From Pseudomonas sp. Q1-7 (GTDB lineage Bacteria; Pseudomonadota; Gammaproteobacteria; Pseudomonadales; Pseudomonadaceae): a DNA stretch of 64,000 nucleotides. Below, piece after piece: positions 63,003 through 64,000 of this stretch (the first letter of the stretch is position 1; each line of letters starts with the position of its first letter). The notes beneath the pieces are model-generated. The model worked only from the letters and a program-made list of their open reading frames with translations, had not been told where the DNA came from and ran no database searches. The stretch spans positions 5,038,501 to 5,102,500 of the forward strand of contig NZ_CP116304.1 in assembly GCF_028010285.1 (NCBI RefSeq), read 5' to 3'. Both the position numbers and the translations under genes were made by a program.

Positions 63003-63149
63003 ATGTTGATCTATAAGGCTTTTTCCGTGCCTACCTGCTGTGCAAGCGGGGAGGTGTCGAAGAACTGTCGAAAATCCTATCGGACCATACAACAAAACAT
63101 CCCAGGATGCGGCCTGCCGCAAGGCGAGCTTAGCGCAGAGTGCCCAGGT

Positions 63150-64000
63150 TCAAGGCAGTAGTTTGCCCGACATTTCAGCAATGACGATCTTTTCGATGCA
63201 GCGCAGCGCCCTCATCTCCCCGGGGAATGCATGCCTGACCTCGGGCTGCAGCCTGGCTATCTCGTCGTTTTCACGCTGCACCTGGTCGATGAGTTGCTCA
63301 GCACCTTTACGTACCGCTGTAGCCAGCTGGACGACCTGTGTTCGCGCCGTGGCCGGCTTGATCGCGAGTATCCCGGCCGCCTCGACCAGCAGATCCAGGC
63401 TCATGCGCTCCAAACGCTCTTCACCCGCTATGGGCCAGGCCATGGTCACGGTGCCCGGCCAATAGTCCTTGTCGAAGGCTTTGGTGGTCCAGACGGCGGT
63501 GCTCAGCAGGTCGTAGAAGGGTGCCAACTCCAGCCCCCGAGGGCTCATGAGGAAGCTGAGGTTTTTCAAGTGTGCATCGGTATTGCCGACCAGGACGTTG
63601 AACGTCAGCCATTGGAAGAGCTGCAGCCGGGCCCTGGCCGGAATGCGGCACATCGCGCTCAACTCACGCAGGCGCCCGACGTTGCCCGCGTGGTACTTGG
63701 CCGTCCTATCCAGGTTGAGCACCTGGCAGGCGTCCAGGCAGTGAAGCCTCGTCCATCCAGCCGCGGTGAAGGTCCTATCGAAACGCTCGACCAGGTAGAC
63801 CGGCATGGGGATGTATTTTCGGGTCACGGCCGGAACGGGCAGGCCCACCTTTCTGGCGAGCGTCATCACGAACCACTCGTTGATCACCGAATGGGCAAAG
63901 TCGCCGCCCGGATGATCCGGTTTGAGGATATGCGTCGACGGTTCGTTACCGCCTGGTTCCAGGAACTGCCCTTCCTCAGCGCGGAGTGCGACTTTGTGTT
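63150..64000 (-). CDS. HipA-family Ser/Thr kinase toxin (start beyond window edge)
   Basis: The frame continues to the window end, so the N-terminus is missing; about 283 residues are present. Motifs are GNEPSTHILKPDHPGGDFAH, the catalytic-type VGNTDAHLKNLSF and APFYDLL. The kinase fold is that of HipA, whose family members phosphorylate targets such as GltX and cause growth arrest when not bound by HipB. Any HipB partner would lie outside the window. It may also be an IS- or island-borne element, given the phage-type genes and tRNA-Sec nearby. Confidence 0.9.
   Translation of the reverse strand, partial: HKVALRAEEGQFLEPGGNEPSTHILKPDHPGGDFAHSVINEWFVMTLARKVGLPVPAVTRKYIPMPVYLVERFDRTFTAAGWTRLHCLDACQVLNLDRTAKYHAGNVGRLRELSAMCRIPARARLQLFQWLTFNVLVGNTDAHLKNLSFLMSPRGLELAPFYDLLSTAVWTTKAFDKDYWPGTVTMAWPIAGEERLERMSLDLLVEAAGILAIKPATARTQVVQLATAVRKGAEQLIDQVQRENDEIARLQPEVRHAFPGEMRALRCIEKIVIAEMSGKLLP

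Overview
The window is high-GC DNA (roughly two thirds G+C) with the gene content, start-codon use and intergenic repeats of a Pseudomonas chromosome. From memory, the block from about 51.8 to 63 kb (thiolase, two-domain FabG, AraC regulator, MaoC hydratase, MazG, CmoM, lipoprotein pair, PA4794-type acetyltransferase, selenocysteine tRNA) resembles the PA4785-PA4802 neighbourhood of P. aeruginosa PAO1, so most of the window is chromosomal backbone with accessory insertions. The species cannot be fixed by eye.

Layout. 0-4.5 kb: the 5' part of an exported beta-propeller protein, a TetR regulator with a candidate operator, a YigZ protein, a HigBA-type toxin-antitoxin pair and an adenine deaminase-type enzyme. 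4.5-8.2 kb: a PepSY membrane protein and a TonB-dependent receptor (iron uptake). 8.3-12.8 kb: a BvgA/BvgS-like phosphorelay; a perfect 14-bp palindrome built from the BvgA-type half-site lies between the receptor and the response regulator. 12.9-24.5 kb: a secreted GbpA-like lytic polysaccharide monooxygenase (LPMO), a cytochrome b561 and a complete gspC-M type II secretion operon. This suggests, but does not prove, a dedicated chitin- or polysaccharide-attack system with its own exporter, a possible electron source and an adjacent sensor.

24.5-35.6 kb: a YhhQ queuosine-precursor transporter behind a probable preQ1 riboswitch, an MFS transporter, a b-type cytochrome/PepSY pair, a MASE1-PAS-GGDEF diguanylate cyclase, a LysR/oxidoreductase pair, an orphan membrane PAS protein and a Bcr/CflA exporter. 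35.7-40.9 kb: an RND efflux pump (permease and adaptor) with a divergent TetR repressor. 41-44.5 kb: a copper module (copZ, an unknown exported protein, copA, cueR) with two recognisable CueR-type promoters. 45.5-46.2 kb: an array of 148-bp tandem repeats. 46.3-50.4 kb: ferritin, a RIO-type kinase, a possible DUF2218 remnant, AraC/symporter and a hypothetical gene. 50.45-51.77 kb: a complete ISL3-family insertion sequence with 8-bp target duplications, sitting in the T-tract of the thiolase terminator.

51.8-60.8 kb: a beta-oxidation/acyl-chain module (thiolase, FabG4-like reductase, MaoC hydratase, AraC regulators) followed by MazG, CmoM, two DUF4136 lipoproteins, two GNAT acetyltransferases and a YbaK-type protein. 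60.8-64 kb: two small exported proteins, a phage-type DNA-binding protein with a pair of near-identical inverted operators, a hypothetical gene, tRNA-Sec, and a HipA-type kinase cut by the window edge.
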